A DNA stretch of 64,000 nt from an uncultured Phycisphaerales bacterium (GTDB lineage Bacteria; Planctomycetota; Phycisphaerae; Phycisphaerales; UBA1924): NCBI GenBank assembly GCA_903929885.1, contig CAIYWI010000092.1, forward strand, positions 1 through 64,000, given 5' to 3'. Shown piece after piece: positions 41,817-50,845 of this stretch. The translations under genes and the position numbers were made by a program. The notes beneath the pieces were generated by a model. That model did not search any database, was not told the DNA's origin, and saw only the letters and a list, made by a program, of their open reading frames with translations. Position 1 is the stretch's first letter; the number at the start of each line of letters is the position of its first letter.

Positions 41817-41957
41817 ATGCATTATCCCCACCGCATCAGCCGCATCAAGCGCAAGCGAGCCATCGGCTTCCGCGCCCGGATGAAGTCGACGAACGGCCGC
41901 AAGATGATGAACCGCAAGCGTCGCGCCGGTCGTTCGCTGAATGTCGCCGACAAGTGA
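41817..41957 (+). CDS. rpmH: 50S ribosomal protein L34
   Basis: A 46-residue, strongly basic protein of the large ribosomal subunit. The core [20 protein letters not shown] matches the L34 consensus (HGFRARM-T-NGRKVL-RRR), followed by [10 protein letters not shown]. The N-terminus [14 protein letters not shown] replaces the usual MKRTYQPS. AGGAGA sits 6 bases before the ATG, and an intrinsic terminator follows at 41986. In many bacteria rpmH is next to rnpA and dnaA; here it stands alone between rnc and the pseudopilin-like gene. Confidence 0.95.
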   Translation: MHYPHRISRIKRKRAIGFRARMKSTNGRKMMNRKRRAGRSLNVADK

Positions 41958-41985
41958 TCCGGGCCCCATCCGGTTGTCCCCTCCA

Positions 41986-42009
41986 CGCCGCGCCGTTCGC
42001 GGCGTTTTT
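41986..42009 (+). terminator. Intrinsic terminator of rpmH
   Basis: A 6-bp GC stem (CGCCGC at 41986-41991, GCGGCG at 41999-42004), a 7-base loop and five T's. It lies 28 bases after the rpmH stop. Confidence 0.8.
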
Positions 42010-42043
42010 CGTGCGCCCGCTGCGGGGCCGCCCGCCGGCGCGG

Positions 42044-42049
42044 TATGCT
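42044..42049 (+). promoter_or_regulatory. Candidate -10 of the pseudopilin-like gene (leaderless)
   Basis: TATGCT ending 6 bases before ATG 42056. Confidence 0.4.
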
Positions 42050-42055
42050 CGTCGC

Positions 42056-42853
42056 ATGGACCGACGCCGCGGCTTCACCCTGATCGAACTGCTCGTCGTG
42101 ATCGCGGTGATCGCGCTTCTGGTGGGTCTCGCCCTGCCGGCGCTCGCGCGGGCGAGGGAGGCGGGCCGGGCGACCGTGTGCCTGTCCAATCAGCGGCAGA
42201 TCGGGATGGCGTTGGCGATGTACGCCTCCACGTTCAAGGAGTGGATTCCGCGTGAATCGGGGAGCAGCGAAGCGGGACGCGCGGTCGCCCCGATGCATCC
42301 GGGGTCGGGCTACAACGTGGCCTGGGCCTTCTCGCTTCGGCCGCTGCTCGACCCGCTCGCGCAGTGGAACGCCCCGGACGGCGGACTTCGCGACCAGTAC
42401 GCCCGGGCCAAGTATTACCGCGACCCTTCGCGTCCGCCGGACCCGCACAACATTCACTACGTCAACAACGGCCTGACGTTTCGCTATCTGGGACCGACGA
42501 CGCCGCCGACGTGCCTGTCGCAGGGCAAGCCCCCCACTCCGCTCCATCGCTACACCCGTCCCGCCTCGGCGATCCTCTATCTCACGTGCTTCACCGACGA
42601 TCCCGGCGGCGCCAGATTCGGGGCGTGGTACGGCTCCAACACCGAGGCGACCATCGCGATCTACTACGACATGTGGAACCCGGGCAATGTCAATCGCCCG
42701 TCGTCTACTGATCCGACGACTTCACAACGCACCGCGCCCGAGCGACACACCAAGGGCTCCAACTGCCTGTGGTTCGACGGTCATGCCGCGACGGTGAGCC
42801 GCCAGCACGTGCTGGACGTGGCGAACTGGGACGACGGCGACTACGTCCGCTGA
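42056..42853 (+). CDS. Pseudopilin-like secreted protein with H-X9-DG motif
   Basis: A protein of 265 residues. The N-terminus [19 protein letters not shown] is a type IV prepilin/pseudopilin signal, with cleavage after Gly and Glu at position 5 of the mature form. The body has [15 protein letters not shown], as in planctomycete DUF1559-type proteins. The C-terminus carries [19 protein letters not shown], in which a His is followed nine residues later by DG, the H-X9-DG motif common in this group. It is probably exported and assembled or anchored by a type II/IV pilus-like machine encoded elsewhere; the precise role is unknown. Many paralogues are expected in such a genome. Confidence 0.88.
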   Translation: MDRRRGFTLIELLVVIAVIALLVGLALPALARAREAGRATVCLSNQRQIGMALAMYASTFKEWIPRESGSSEAGRAVAPMHPGSGYNVAWAFSLRPLLDPLAQWNAPDGGLRDQYARAKYYRDPSRPPDPHNIHYVNNGLTFRYLGPTTPPTCLSQGKPPTPLHRYTRPASAILYLTCFTDDPGGARFGAWYGSNTEATIAIYYDMWNPGNVNRPSSTDPTTSQRTAPERHTKGSNCLWFDGHAATVSRQHVLDVANWDDGDYVR

Positions 42854-42872
42854 CGGCCCGGCTCGCGAGGCC

Positions 42873-45800
42873 TCACGAGTTCGGCGGCGTCTCCTCGGGC
42901 GAGGAGGCCAGTTCTCGCATGGCGGCCAGCGCCTGTCGCAACGTCGCGGGTTCGGCCTTCACCGGCTTGAGCACGGTGCGTCCCCGCTTCGCGGAGGAGG
43001 CAGGTTCGCCGACGCCCGCGGCCTCGGAGGCTTGAGCGGGCACGATCACCACCGGGGCGGCCGTCAGCCCGGTGTTGAGGATGTTGTCGCCGCCGGCACC
43101 CTCGAGCCGGGGCGGCGTGGTGCCTTCCCGCGTCCCGCCCGAGGCCTGGATCTCGCCGTTCTTGCCCACCTGATCGAATCGCACCGAGACCCGCGTGCTG
43201 ACGCCCCGCTCCTGCATCGTCACGCCATAGAGGCGATCGGCCGACTGCATCGTCCGCTTGTTGTGCGTGATGACGATGAAGCTCGAGCGATCGGTGTACT
43301 CCCGAACGACGCTGTTGAACCGCCCGACGTTGCCCTCGTCGAGGGCGGCATCGACCTCGTCGAGCACGCAGAAGCAACTGGGCTTGCTGCGGAAGATGCT
43401 CATGAGGAGCGCGACGGCCGTCAGCGTCTTCTCGCCGCCCGAGAGCTGGCTGATGCTTCGGGGCTCCTTGCCCGGCGGCTTGGCGATGACCTCGATGCCG
43501 CTCTCGAGCAGGTCGGTCTGGTCGGTCTCGACCTTGCGCACCGTGCCGTCGGCGTCCTCGACCTCGCGGATCAGCGGCATCAGGCGAACCTCGGCCTTGC
43601 CGCCGTTGAACAGCTTGCGGAACATGCCGGTGTCGCCGCCGAAGTTGGCTTGGATGCGGGTGAAGACCTCGCCGAAGAGGGTGCGGCTCACCTCGTTGAG
43701 GCGCTCGATCAACTCGCTGAGCTGGCGGCACGCGGCGTCGATGTCGGCGACCTGCCTGACGAGATCGTCGTTCTGCTGCTCGAGGTTCGACTCTTCCTCG
43801 ATCGACTCGAGATTCACGCTCCCGAGCTTCTTGATCGCGTCTCGAGCGGCATCGATGCGCAGGGCGGCCTGGGCGGTGTCGATCCTCGCGACGTCCCCAC
43901 CCGCCATCATCTGCTGATACTCGGGGTACTCGGCCTGCAGGTCGAGCTGCAGGTCGTCGTGCGAGCGTTCCTGCAGGTTTTCCCGCTTGACCTCGAGCTC
44001 TCGCTTCTGGAGTTCGAGCGAGTGCCACTCCCGCTCCACCGCGCTGAAGTCGTTGCGGGCCGAGTTGACGAGCAGGCCGATCTCCTGGACCTGCTGCTCG
44101 GCCCCGACGATCGCCTCGTGGGCGGCCTGCGACTCGGCGGTGAGCTGGATGACCCGGGCCTGGGCCGCGGCGATCTGCTCGACGGCCTCGTCGATGGTCT
44201 GACGATGCTCGGCGATCCGGGCGTCGAGACGCTGCACCTGCGTATCGAGTTCGCGGGCCTGCCTGGCCAACTCGTCGCGGGAGATCTGCAACCGCGACAG
44301 CTCGCGGCGGGCCGCGCTGAGCTGCTCGGTGAAGCGGCTCACCTCGACCTTGGCCGCCGTCGCCTGCTCCACGGCCGCGTCGGCGCGGATCTGAATGGTC
44401 TTGACCTCCGCCTCGAGCGAAGTCGCTGCGGCCTGCTCCTCCTCCTGCAGCCTGCCGAGACTGTCGGCTCGCTCCCTGAGCTTGGCGCGGTCCTCCTCGA
44501 GCTTGCCCAGACGCTCCCCGAGCTGCGCGGACTCCTGCTCGAGCGACTGACGTTCGCGGCCGACGCGGGCGGCATCGGCCTCGAGCCGCTCGGCCCGGTT
44601 CTGCTCGGTCAGCGCCTGACGCTGCGTCTGGGCGAGCTCGTTGCGAGTCCGCCCGGCCTCCGCCGACGCTGCGCCCGCTTCCGCATCGAGCGCCCGCAGC
44701 TGCTCGCGCTGGGCGTGAAGCTGGGCGGAAAGGTCGGCAACGACACGCTGAAGCGTCTCGAGCTCGATGCGACGTCGCAGGATGCCCGTCGACTCGTCGG
44801 CCGCGCCCGCACTTCCCGCGTGCACCCTTCCATCGGCGTCGATCAGGCTGCCGCCTTGCCGCGTGATGAAGCGGCATCGCCGACCCGCCAGCGGCCCCGC
44901 AGCCAGCAGCATTGCCGCATCCACGTCGTCGACCAGGAAGGTGCGTCCCAGCAGTCGATCGAGAAGATCGTGAAGGCCTGCGTCGTCGAGGTGGCCCGCC
45001 CGCGGACGCACCACGCTCCGCAGCGGCAGCACTCGCGACGATCCCCCTTCTCCCGCGACGCCCGCCAAGGCCTCGCCCGGTTTCTCCTGCTCCGTGCGCG
45101 ACACGCCGGCCTTGGGAAGGAAGGCCACTCGCCCCTTGACCTGCGCGAAGTCCTCGCGAGGCGGCAGCGTCGCCATCGATTCGATCACGAGGGCTTGCAG
45201 ATCGGCCCCCAACGCGGCCTCGACCGCCGCCGCGGCGTCGGCATCGACGTCCGCCCTGGTCTCGATGAGATCGGCCAGCGGAGCCACGACGCCGGCAAAC
45301 CCCTTGCCTGCGTCGCGAGCCGCGAGCACCTGTCGCACGGCCTGCGCGAAGCCCGCCCTGCTCTCGACCATCTCCTGGAGCGTGGCACGGCGGCTGTCGT
45401 TGCGCACCAGATCCTGATCGAGGCGAGCCACCCTGTCCGCCAGTTCGCGACGGTCGGCGCTGAGCGTGCCGAAGCGGGATTCCACCAGCTTGAGACTCGC
45501 CTCGAGCGTCGCCACCCGCTCCGTGACGGTCGCGACGGCCGCTCTCGCCAGGGTCACCTGGCCTTGGAGCGACTCTTGATCCTTGGACACCCTGCCCGCC
45601 TTGTCGGCCAGGTGGGCGATCTGCTCCCGCACCGCGTCGGCGCGTTTGGCGTCGGAGGCGATCGACGCCAGGAGCCCGATTCGCTCGCGGTCGATGCGGG
45701 CTGCGGCCGCGCCTCGCGACTGAGCCGCCTGTCGCTTCTCGTTGAGCTCCTCCAACACGGCGGCTCGCTGCTCGCCCGACTGCGCAAGACGCCCTTCGGC

Positions 45801-47081
45801 GGCGGCGACCTGCGCGGCCATCTCGGCCGTCGATCGCTCGTACTGCTCGATGGAACGCTCGGTTTCCTGCCGCCGCTGCTCCACCGCGACGAAGCGATCG
45901 CGGTCGAGCGCGGCCTGCCGCGTCGATTCGCCGATGGCTCGCTCAAGCATGGTGCGGCGTTGGGTCGCCTGCTGCTCGGCGTGCACCGCCGACAGCCGCT
46001 CTTGCTCCAACGCCTTGTGACTGGCCCCCGCCTCCTGCCTCGCCAGTTCTGCGCCCTGCCGGCCCGCCTCGAGCTCGGCGAGCTTGGTTCCGGCCGCCTC
46101 GCGAACGCCGCCGAGCTCGTTGTGGCGCGAGGCGATCGAGACGATCCGCTGCTCGAGTTCGTCGTACTGATCGAAGGCGAGCGCCAATCGCCAGGCCTTG
46201 AACTCGGCATCAAGCTCCTTGAACTTGCGGGCCTTGGCGGCCTGCCCTCTCACGAGGCGAAGTCGCCGCTCGGTCGAATCGAGCTCCTCCCTCGCCGTCG
46301 AGAGGTTGGCCTGGGCGCGGTCGAGCTTTCGCTGGGCCTCGATGCGCCGCTGCTTGTACTTGGCGATGCCCGCCGCCTCCTCGAAGATCACGCGGCGCTC
46401 CTGCGGGCTCGCCAGCAGCATGGCATCGACCTTGCCCTGCTCGATGATCGAGTACGCGTCGGCGCCCACGCCCGTGTCGAGGAAGAGTTCCCGAATGTCC
46501 TTGAGTCGCGCCTTGCGGCCGTTGATCAGGTACGCGCTTTCGCCGTCGCGGTAGAGGCGCCGCTCCACTTCCACGATGTCGGCGTCGATGGGAAGCAAGC
46601 GACGGCGCCGGACCGACGCGTCGACCACCGATTCCTCGCCCCCCGCGTGCGGCTGCTTCGCGGCCTCGTCGGCGGCGTCCGCTTCGCCTTGCTGCGACGC
46701 GTCGTCGAGCGAAGCCGCGGCTTGTGTCGCGCCCTCCGCAGCCGTCGCGATGTCGGGATCGCCGCCGGGGACGGCGATGGACACGGGCTGCGCCAGTTCG
46801 TCGACTGGCCGTTCGACGATCGGGTTCTCGAAGGTGAGCGACACGCTCGCCATCCCGCCGGGCTTGCGACCCGCCGAACCGGCGAAAATGACGTCGAGCA
46901 TCTCCGTGCCGCGAAGACTCTTGCTGGATCGCTCGCCCAGCACCCACTTGATCGCGTCGACGATGTTCGACTTGCCGCAGCCGTTGGGACCGACCACGCC
47001 GGTGATGGGATGATCGAAGGAGAACTCGGTGCGATCGGCGAAGCTCTTGAAACCGCTGACGGTGAGTTTGGCAAGCCGCAT
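42873..47081 (-). CDS. smc: Chromosome segregation protein SMC
   Basis: The ring-forming ATPase of bacterial condensin, organising the chromosome with ScpA and ScpB. The 1,402 residues begin MRLAKLTVSGFKSFADRTE with the P-loop GPNGCGKSN (31-39). Long coiled coils flank a hinge domain at roughly residues 520-690, and the C-terminal head has LSGGEKTLTAVALLMSIF and the Walker B VLDEVDAALDEGNVGRF. Two oddities stand out. The N-terminal head has an extra acidic/alanine-rich segment of about 70 residues (about 90-163) before DIVEVERRLYRDGES. A tail of about 90 residues also follows the last head motif. Canonical bacterial SMC is about 1,150-1,200 residues. A strong AAGGAGG before ATG 47081 sets the start. 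Confidence 0.95.
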   Translation of the reverse strand: MRLAKLTVSGFKSFADRTEFSFDHPITGVVGPNGCGKSNIVDAIKWVLGERSSKSLRGTEMLDVIFAGSAGRKPGGMASVSLTFENPIVERPVDELAQPVSIAVPGGDPDIATAAEGATQAAASLDDASQQGEADAADEAAKQPHAGGEESVVDASVRRRRLLPIDADIVEVERRLYRDGESAYLINGRKARLKDIRELFLDTGVGADAYSIIEQGKVDAMLLASPQERRVIFEEAAGIAKYKQRRIEAQRKLDRAQANLSTAREELDSTERRLRLVRGQAAKARKFKELDAEFKAWRLALAFDQYDELEQRIVSIASRHNELGGVREAAGTKLAELEAGRQGAELARQEAGASHKALEQERLSAVHAEQQATQRRTMLERAIGESTRQAALDRDRFVAVEQRRQETERSIEQYERSTAEMAAQVAAAEGRLAQSGEQRAAVLEELNEKRQAAQSRGAAAARIDRERIGLLASIASDAKRADAVREQIAHLADKAGRVSKDQESLQGQVTLARAAVATVTERVATLEASLKLVESRFGTLSADRRELADRVARLDQDLVRNDSRRATLQEMVESRAGFAQAVRQVLAARDAGKGFAGVVAPLADLIETRADVDADAAAAVEAALGADLQALVIESMATLPPREDFAQVKGRVAFLPKAGVSRTEQEKPGEALAGVAGEGGSSRVLPLRSVVRPRAGHLDDAGLHDLLDRLLGRTFLVDDVDAAMLLAAGPLAGRRCRFITRQGGSLIDADGRVHAGSAGAADESTGILRRRIELETLQRVVADLSAQLHAQREQLRALDAEAGAASAEAGRTRNELAQTQRQALTEQNRAERLEADAARVGRERQSLEQESAQLGERLGKLEEDRAKLRERADSLGRLQEEEQAAATSLEAEVKTIQIRADAAVEQATAAKVEVSRFTEQLSAARRELSRLQISRDELARQARELDTQVQRLDARIAEHRQTIDEAVEQIAAAQARVIQLTAESQAAHEAIVGAEQQVQEIGLLVNSARNDFSAVEREWHSLELQKRELEVKRENLQERSHDDLQLDLQAEYPEYQQMMAGGDVARIDTAQAALRIDAARDAIKKLGSVNLESIEEESNLEQQNDDLVRQVADIDAACRQLSELIERLNEVSRTLFGEVFTRIQANFGGDTGMFRKLFNGGKAEVRLMPLIREVEDADGTVRKVETDQTDLLESGIEVIAKPPGKEPRSISQLSGGEKTLTAVALLMSIFRSKPSCFCVLDEVDAALDEGNVGRFNSVVREYTDRSSFIVITHNKRTMQSADRLYGVTMQERGVSTRVSVRFDQVGKNGEIQASGGTREGTTPPRLEGAGGDNILNTGLTAAPVVIVPAQASEAAGVGEPASSAKRGRTVLKPVKAEPATLRQALAAMRELASSPEETPPNS

Positions 47082-47284
47082 CGCGGAGCCTCCTTGCGTT
47101 GGAGTGGCGGCGATCCATCGCCGCCGGTGATTCCCTGACAAGAAGGTATGGGGGCTGCCCCCCGACGCCAAACCCCGGCGTGGCCCGCAGTTGCAAACGA
47201 CAGTTGCTCCACACCGCTGCAGAGGCGAAGCCGATCACGAACGAACCGCGAACCGGCAACGGGCATCGAGCCGCGGGCGGCTGT

Positions 47285-49273
47285 TCACTTGGGGGCGGGC
47301 TTCACGATGGGCACGACCTGCGGCCGCTCGCCATCCTGGCCCTGAGGGGTGGTGGCGGGTTCGATCGCCGCGGGCTGGTCGAGCACGATCACATCCTTGT
47401 CGTCGGGGGTCTCGGGGCGTTCACGGACCGAGAGGGAGGATGCGGCGGCGAGGAGTTGGCTCTTGAGCTTGTCGGTTTCGGTGGCGAAGGCCGCGGGGGT
47501 GGCTCCCGCCTTGAACATGGCATGGAGCGCCCCCACCACGTCGGAATAGGACATGTCGAGTCCGGGGCGGGGATCGCCCGGGGCTCGCCGCTTGGCGAAG
47601 AAGGCGATCATCTCCGGGAGCGTTTCTCTCGACTGCTGGATCAAGGGGCGATCCGCGTTGACGGGCCTGTAGTACACCCTGATGGTGTTGTCGCCCTCCT
47701 CGGCGCTCATCATGAGGCGATCGCCCCAGGCGGTGACGACGCTGGGACGCCTCACCGCGAGATCGGAGCCGAAGAGCACGACACGAGGGCGACCCTGCTG
47801 GGCGATGTAGATGAGGGGCTCGCCGATGGGGACGAGATCGACCAGGAACTTGTCCTCGATCAGGCGACGCTCGACCCCGGCGAGCGCGCTGGGCGGGAAG
47901 GCCATCTCGGAGAGGATCTCGAGTTGCGTGGGCGAATAGCGCGGCTCGCCACGGTCGCGATCGGCCCGTTGCAGCGTGGACAGGCGATTGAACTGCATGC
48001 GTTCGGCCCGCCGGGCCAAGGCCTCGTACGCCGCCACCCGCGTCACGAGATCCTTCTCGCGGAGCAGGTCCTTGAGCACGCCGTCGACCGTCGGGCCCGC
48101 ATCGATGCGGCCGAGCAGTTCGATGGCTCGCGTGCGGACCGGGCCTTGGCTGCTGAGGGCGAGGGCCTTGAGCGGCTCGGCCGCCCTCGCGTCGCCGAGC
48201 CGGGCGCCGGCCCGGAGTCCGGCCATCTGGGGCGCCAGCTCGGGGAAGTCGTACAACTCGCGGATGAACGGGAGCGCCTTTTGCCCGAGCGACTCGAGAC
48301 ACCAGGCCATGTTGTTGGCCATGATCGGCTCGGCCTTGACGCCCTCGACGTAGCGACGGGCGTATTGCTCGGGAACGTTCTGATCGATCCGCAGGTGCCT
48401 CACCAGTTCGAGAAACTCGTCGGGAGTCTTGCGGAATCGAGCGGGCACGCGCAGGGCGATGCTTCCTCCGATCCCCGTCTGCTCGCTGGGCCCGCTGCGA
48501 CCGCGGGCCGTCGGCCCGTCGTCGCCCGGACCTTCCGGAAAGCGGCTGTTGATTGCCGAGGTGATCGATCGCACGAGTTGGAAACTCGGCGTGTTCACCA
48601 CCATCTCGATCTGGAGCGGGTTGGTGACAAGGCCGCCGTCGAGCACGCGGCCCGCCGTGCGAGTCACGCCCGAGTCCTCCTTGCCCGGATCCGCGAAGGG
48701 GTTGATGAAGATCGGTCCGCGGCATCGAGCGATGGTTCTGGCCTGCACCTCGCCGAATGTCCCGACATCGCCGAGTCGAAGGTCGGTGGTCCAGAGCGTC
48801 CCGCCGTCGAGACTGCTGGCGTTGATCGCCCGCACGTAGACATCAAACGTGGCGTTGAGCGGCGCCCCCGGCGGAATGGCCGCCTGAACCAGCACGACCG
48901 CCACGTTCTTGTCGCGGAGCATCTGACTGGGCGTGAGCCCCTCGATGGCCGTCCCCTTGAAGTCGTTGGACTTGCCGATGCCCATCAGGGCCATCTGCCG
49001 TTCCATCGTGACGCGAATCGTCTCCGGAAGCACATCGCCGCCAGTGCCGTTGAGCCCCACGACCAGGCCGTAGCCGGACACGAGCGTGGGCTCGACGCCC
49101 AGAAAGGTCACCTCGGCGCCGATGGTCCCGCGGAGCAGCGATGGAACGTCGCGCGCGGGTTGGACGGCCACGGGCAGCGGCTTGGGCGCTGACGAAGAAC
49201 ACCCCGGCATCGCGGCGGCGGCGAATGAGGCGAGCACAACTCCAACGCGGCATGCACGGGTCACGGGGTTCAT
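47285..49273 (-). CDS. FlgI-like lipoprotein with HEAT-like middle region
   Basis: A protein of 662 residues starting MNPVTRACRVGVVL, with a hydrophobic signal ending in MPGC, a lipobox-like site (Cys about residue 24). Residues about 45-260 resemble the flagellar P-ring protein FlgI: VEPTLVSGYGLVVGLNGTGGDVLPETIR, then MLRDKNVAVVLVQAAIPPGA, FDVYVRAINASSLDGGTLWTTDLR and NPLQIEMVVNTPSF. A helical-repeat stretch (about 370-450) and a beta-rich C-terminal domain follow that FlgI (about 365 residues) does not have. P-ring proteins are normally periplasmic, not lipid-anchored, and no flagellar gene is near, so it may be a non-flagellar envelope ring or scaffold (inference). The frame is open upstream of the chosen ATG. 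Confidence 0.7.
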   Translation of the reverse strand: MNPVTRACRVGVVLASFAAAAMPGCSSSAPKPLPVAVQPARDVPSLLRGTIGAEVTFLGVEPTLVSGYGLVVGLNGTGGDVLPETIRVTMERQMALMGIGKSNDFKGTAIEGLTPSQMLRDKNVAVVLVQAAIPPGAPLNATFDVYVRAINASSLDGGTLWTTDLRLGDVGTFGEVQARTIARCRGPIFINPFADPGKEDSGVTRTAGRVLDGGLVTNPLQIEMVVNTPSFQLVRSITSAINSRFPEGPGDDGPTARGRSGPSEQTGIGGSIALRVPARFRKTPDEFLELVRHLRIDQNVPEQYARRYVEGVKAEPIMANNMAWCLESLGQKALPFIRELYDFPELAPQMAGLRAGARLGDARAAEPLKALALSSQGPVRTRAIELLGRIDAGPTVDGVLKDLLREKDLVTRVAAYEALARRAERMQFNRLSTLQRADRDRGEPRYSPTQLEILSEMAFPPSALAGVERRLIEDKFLVDLVPIGEPLIYIAQQGRPRVVLFGSDLAVRRPSVVTAWGDRLMMSAEEGDNTIRVYYRPVNADRPLIQQSRETLPEMIAFFAKRRAPGDPRPGLDMSYSDVVGALHAMFKAGATPAAFATETDKLKSQLLAAASSLSVRERPETPDDKDVIVLDQPAAIEPATTPQGQDGERPQVVPIVKPAPK

Positions 49274-49950
49274 TCGGCGGTTGCTCCGCAAGTGACGGGC
49301 TCTCGATGGGCGAACCCTGAGCCGGAATGTACGGGGGCCCCGCGACGCTGGGTGCGAATCCCGCGACCTTGCACCATCGCCGAACCTAACCGACAGCCTC
49401 GCCACGGTCCATCCCCACTGCCTCCCGGGGATGAGCAATCCACCCGGGATGGCGGCAAGGCGTTGATTCTTCGAGACTTACCCGCAACTGACAGCCCACG
49501 CACAAAAAACCCCCATCATTTTGTGTAAGTGCGTCTTGAAGCCACCATGGGTTGTGGTATGCTGTACCCGCTCGAACTGAACGTCCCAGTTGTGAGGGTG
49601 TGAGGTCATGACTGGCGGGGATGGATGGGCTGCTCGGGCAACCGCTGTTTTGCCATCTCGAGTTGGATACGACGATCGGATTCTGATCGCATGCTGTTCG
49701 GATTGCGAACATTGTGGATCCGGGGTCTTGTCGCCTCTTCGACGTGCGTGTCGGTTGGTTTCTTCGGAAAGTCGACCAACGCCGAGTGCGTGCTTCGGAT
49801 GCCGAAGGGGCGGCAGATGGTGAGGCGAGGCTCGGAAGTGGCTGCGGCCGCGGCGAGGTCGAGCCGTGAGTGATGGCGGGATTGAAGTGGGATCGAGTGG
49901 TCGGCGGATGAGTTTCGCTGACAAGCAAGAGTGGCTGAAGAGGTGGCTTC
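49274..49950 (+). other. Intergenic region with long dcd leader
   Basis: This stretch of 677 bases has no confident gene. It is less GC-rich than its surroundings and contains a good promoter at 49536-49563. The predicted transcript would run about 380 bases before dcd. Short open frames exist (for example 49625-49873, whose product from the ATG at 49691 would begin MLFGLRTLWIRGLV), but none has family support or matching codon bias. Confidence 0.4.
49536..49563 (+). promoter_or_regulatory. Sigma-70-type promoter upstream of dcd
   Basis: TTGAAG (49536-49541) and TATGCT (49558-49563) separated by 16 bases, in AT-rich sequence unusual for this genome. Its only downstream gene on the strand is dcd, followed by nrdJ. 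Confidence 0.55.
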
Positions 49951-50529
49951 GTGGGCGTTTTGAGCGACGGACAAATTCGGGATCACGTCAGGATCGAACC
50001 CTTCGAGCGAGTGGTGAAGCGGCCGGGCCGCATCAGCTTCGGGGTGTCGAGCTATGGCTACGACGTGCGGGTGGGCACCCGGTTCAAGATCTTCTCCGCC
50101 GCGACCCGGAGCGGGGACGCCGCTGTGGTGGATCCCAAGGCCTTCAGCGACGACATGATGGTCGAGGTGGATGTGGCGTCGCGTCCCTCGGACAAGCAGT
50201 ACGTCATCATCCCGCCCAACTCGTTCGCCTTGTGCGAGACTGTCGAATACCTCGAGATTCCGCGTGATGTCCTGGCGATCTGCGTGGGCAAGAGCACATA
50301 TGCCCGCTGCGGATTGATCGTCAACGTGACGCCGCTGGAACCCGAATGGCGGGGCAAAGTGACGCTGGAGATCAGCAACACGACGCCCCTGCCCGCACGC
50401 GTGTACGCGAACGAAGGGGTGGCGCAGCTGATATTCCTGAAAGCCGATCGAGTCTGCGACGTGAGTTACGCGGACAAGGGGGGCAAGTATCAGGACCAAT
50501 CGGGCCTGACGCTCCCCCGGGTCGACTGA
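49951..50529 (+). CDS. dcd: dCTP deaminase
   Basis: Makes dUTP (or dUMP in the bifunctional form) from dCTP for thymidylate synthesis. The 192-residue product begins [12 protein letters not shown] at a GTG preceded by GAAGAGG. It has [15 protein letters not shown], with the conserved substrate-binding residues, [55 protein letters not shown] with the catalytic Glu, and ends [18 protein letters not shown]. Length is standard. nrdJ, which supplies dNTPs, lies 316 bases downstream on the same strand, a sensible functional neighbour. Confidence 0.95.
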   Translation: MGVLSDGQIRDHVRIEPFERVVKRPGRISFGVSSYGYDVRVGTRFKIFSAATRSGDAAVVDPKAFSDDMMVEVDVASRPSDKQYVIIPPNSFALCETVEYLEIPRDVLAICVGKSTYARCGLIVNVTPLEPEWRGKVTLEISNTTPLPARVYANEGVAQLIFLKADRVCDVSYADKGGKYQDQSGLTLPRVD

Positions 50530-50603
50530 CCGGTCGTCCGCCCCTCGCCCGCCCCGCGTTCTCGTCAACCACCCTGAGCTTCCGGCCTCGTCTTTCACTC
50601 TCC

Positions 50604-50628
50604 CCGTCCACGTTCACCGTCCACGTTC
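50604..50628 (+). repeat. Short tandem repeat upstream of nrdJ
   Basis: CCGTCCACGTTC occurs at 50604-50615 and again at 50617-50628 (period 13). It is a possible operator in the 316-base dcd-nrdJ gap; nothing else regulatory was recognised there, and no cobalamin riboswitch could be made out. Confidence 0.35.
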
Positions 50629-50845
50629 GTCAACACGCCGCATCGGCCAAGTTCGGCATCGTGGTTGCAGGTTCGCTTCGAGCAGTTTCGGCACTTCACG
50701 ATTCGCCTCGGCATGCGTTTCGGACAACAGGCACGCTCGCATGTGTGAGCGGCGTGCAGCGGCTCCTTCGATCCATGTCGCCGACGGCAACCGTCCCATC
50801 GTCTGTTTCAACCCCGTTTCATTCACGCCCGTACGCAGGATGCCC

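Noticed and set aside
43032-47138. A 1,368-codon open frame on the plus strand antisense to smc.
   Set aside because: smc is unmistakable on the other strand; the antisense product has no motif and a shadow composition.
49608-49873. Two overlapping small open frames upstream of dcd.
   Set aside because: Codon usage differs from genes around, no ribosome-binding site, no family; left as leader sequence.
50530-50845. A cobalamin riboswitch before the B12-dependent nrdJ.
   Set aside because: I looked for a B12-box-like segment and surrounding stems and could not make one out. A covariance-model search would settle it.
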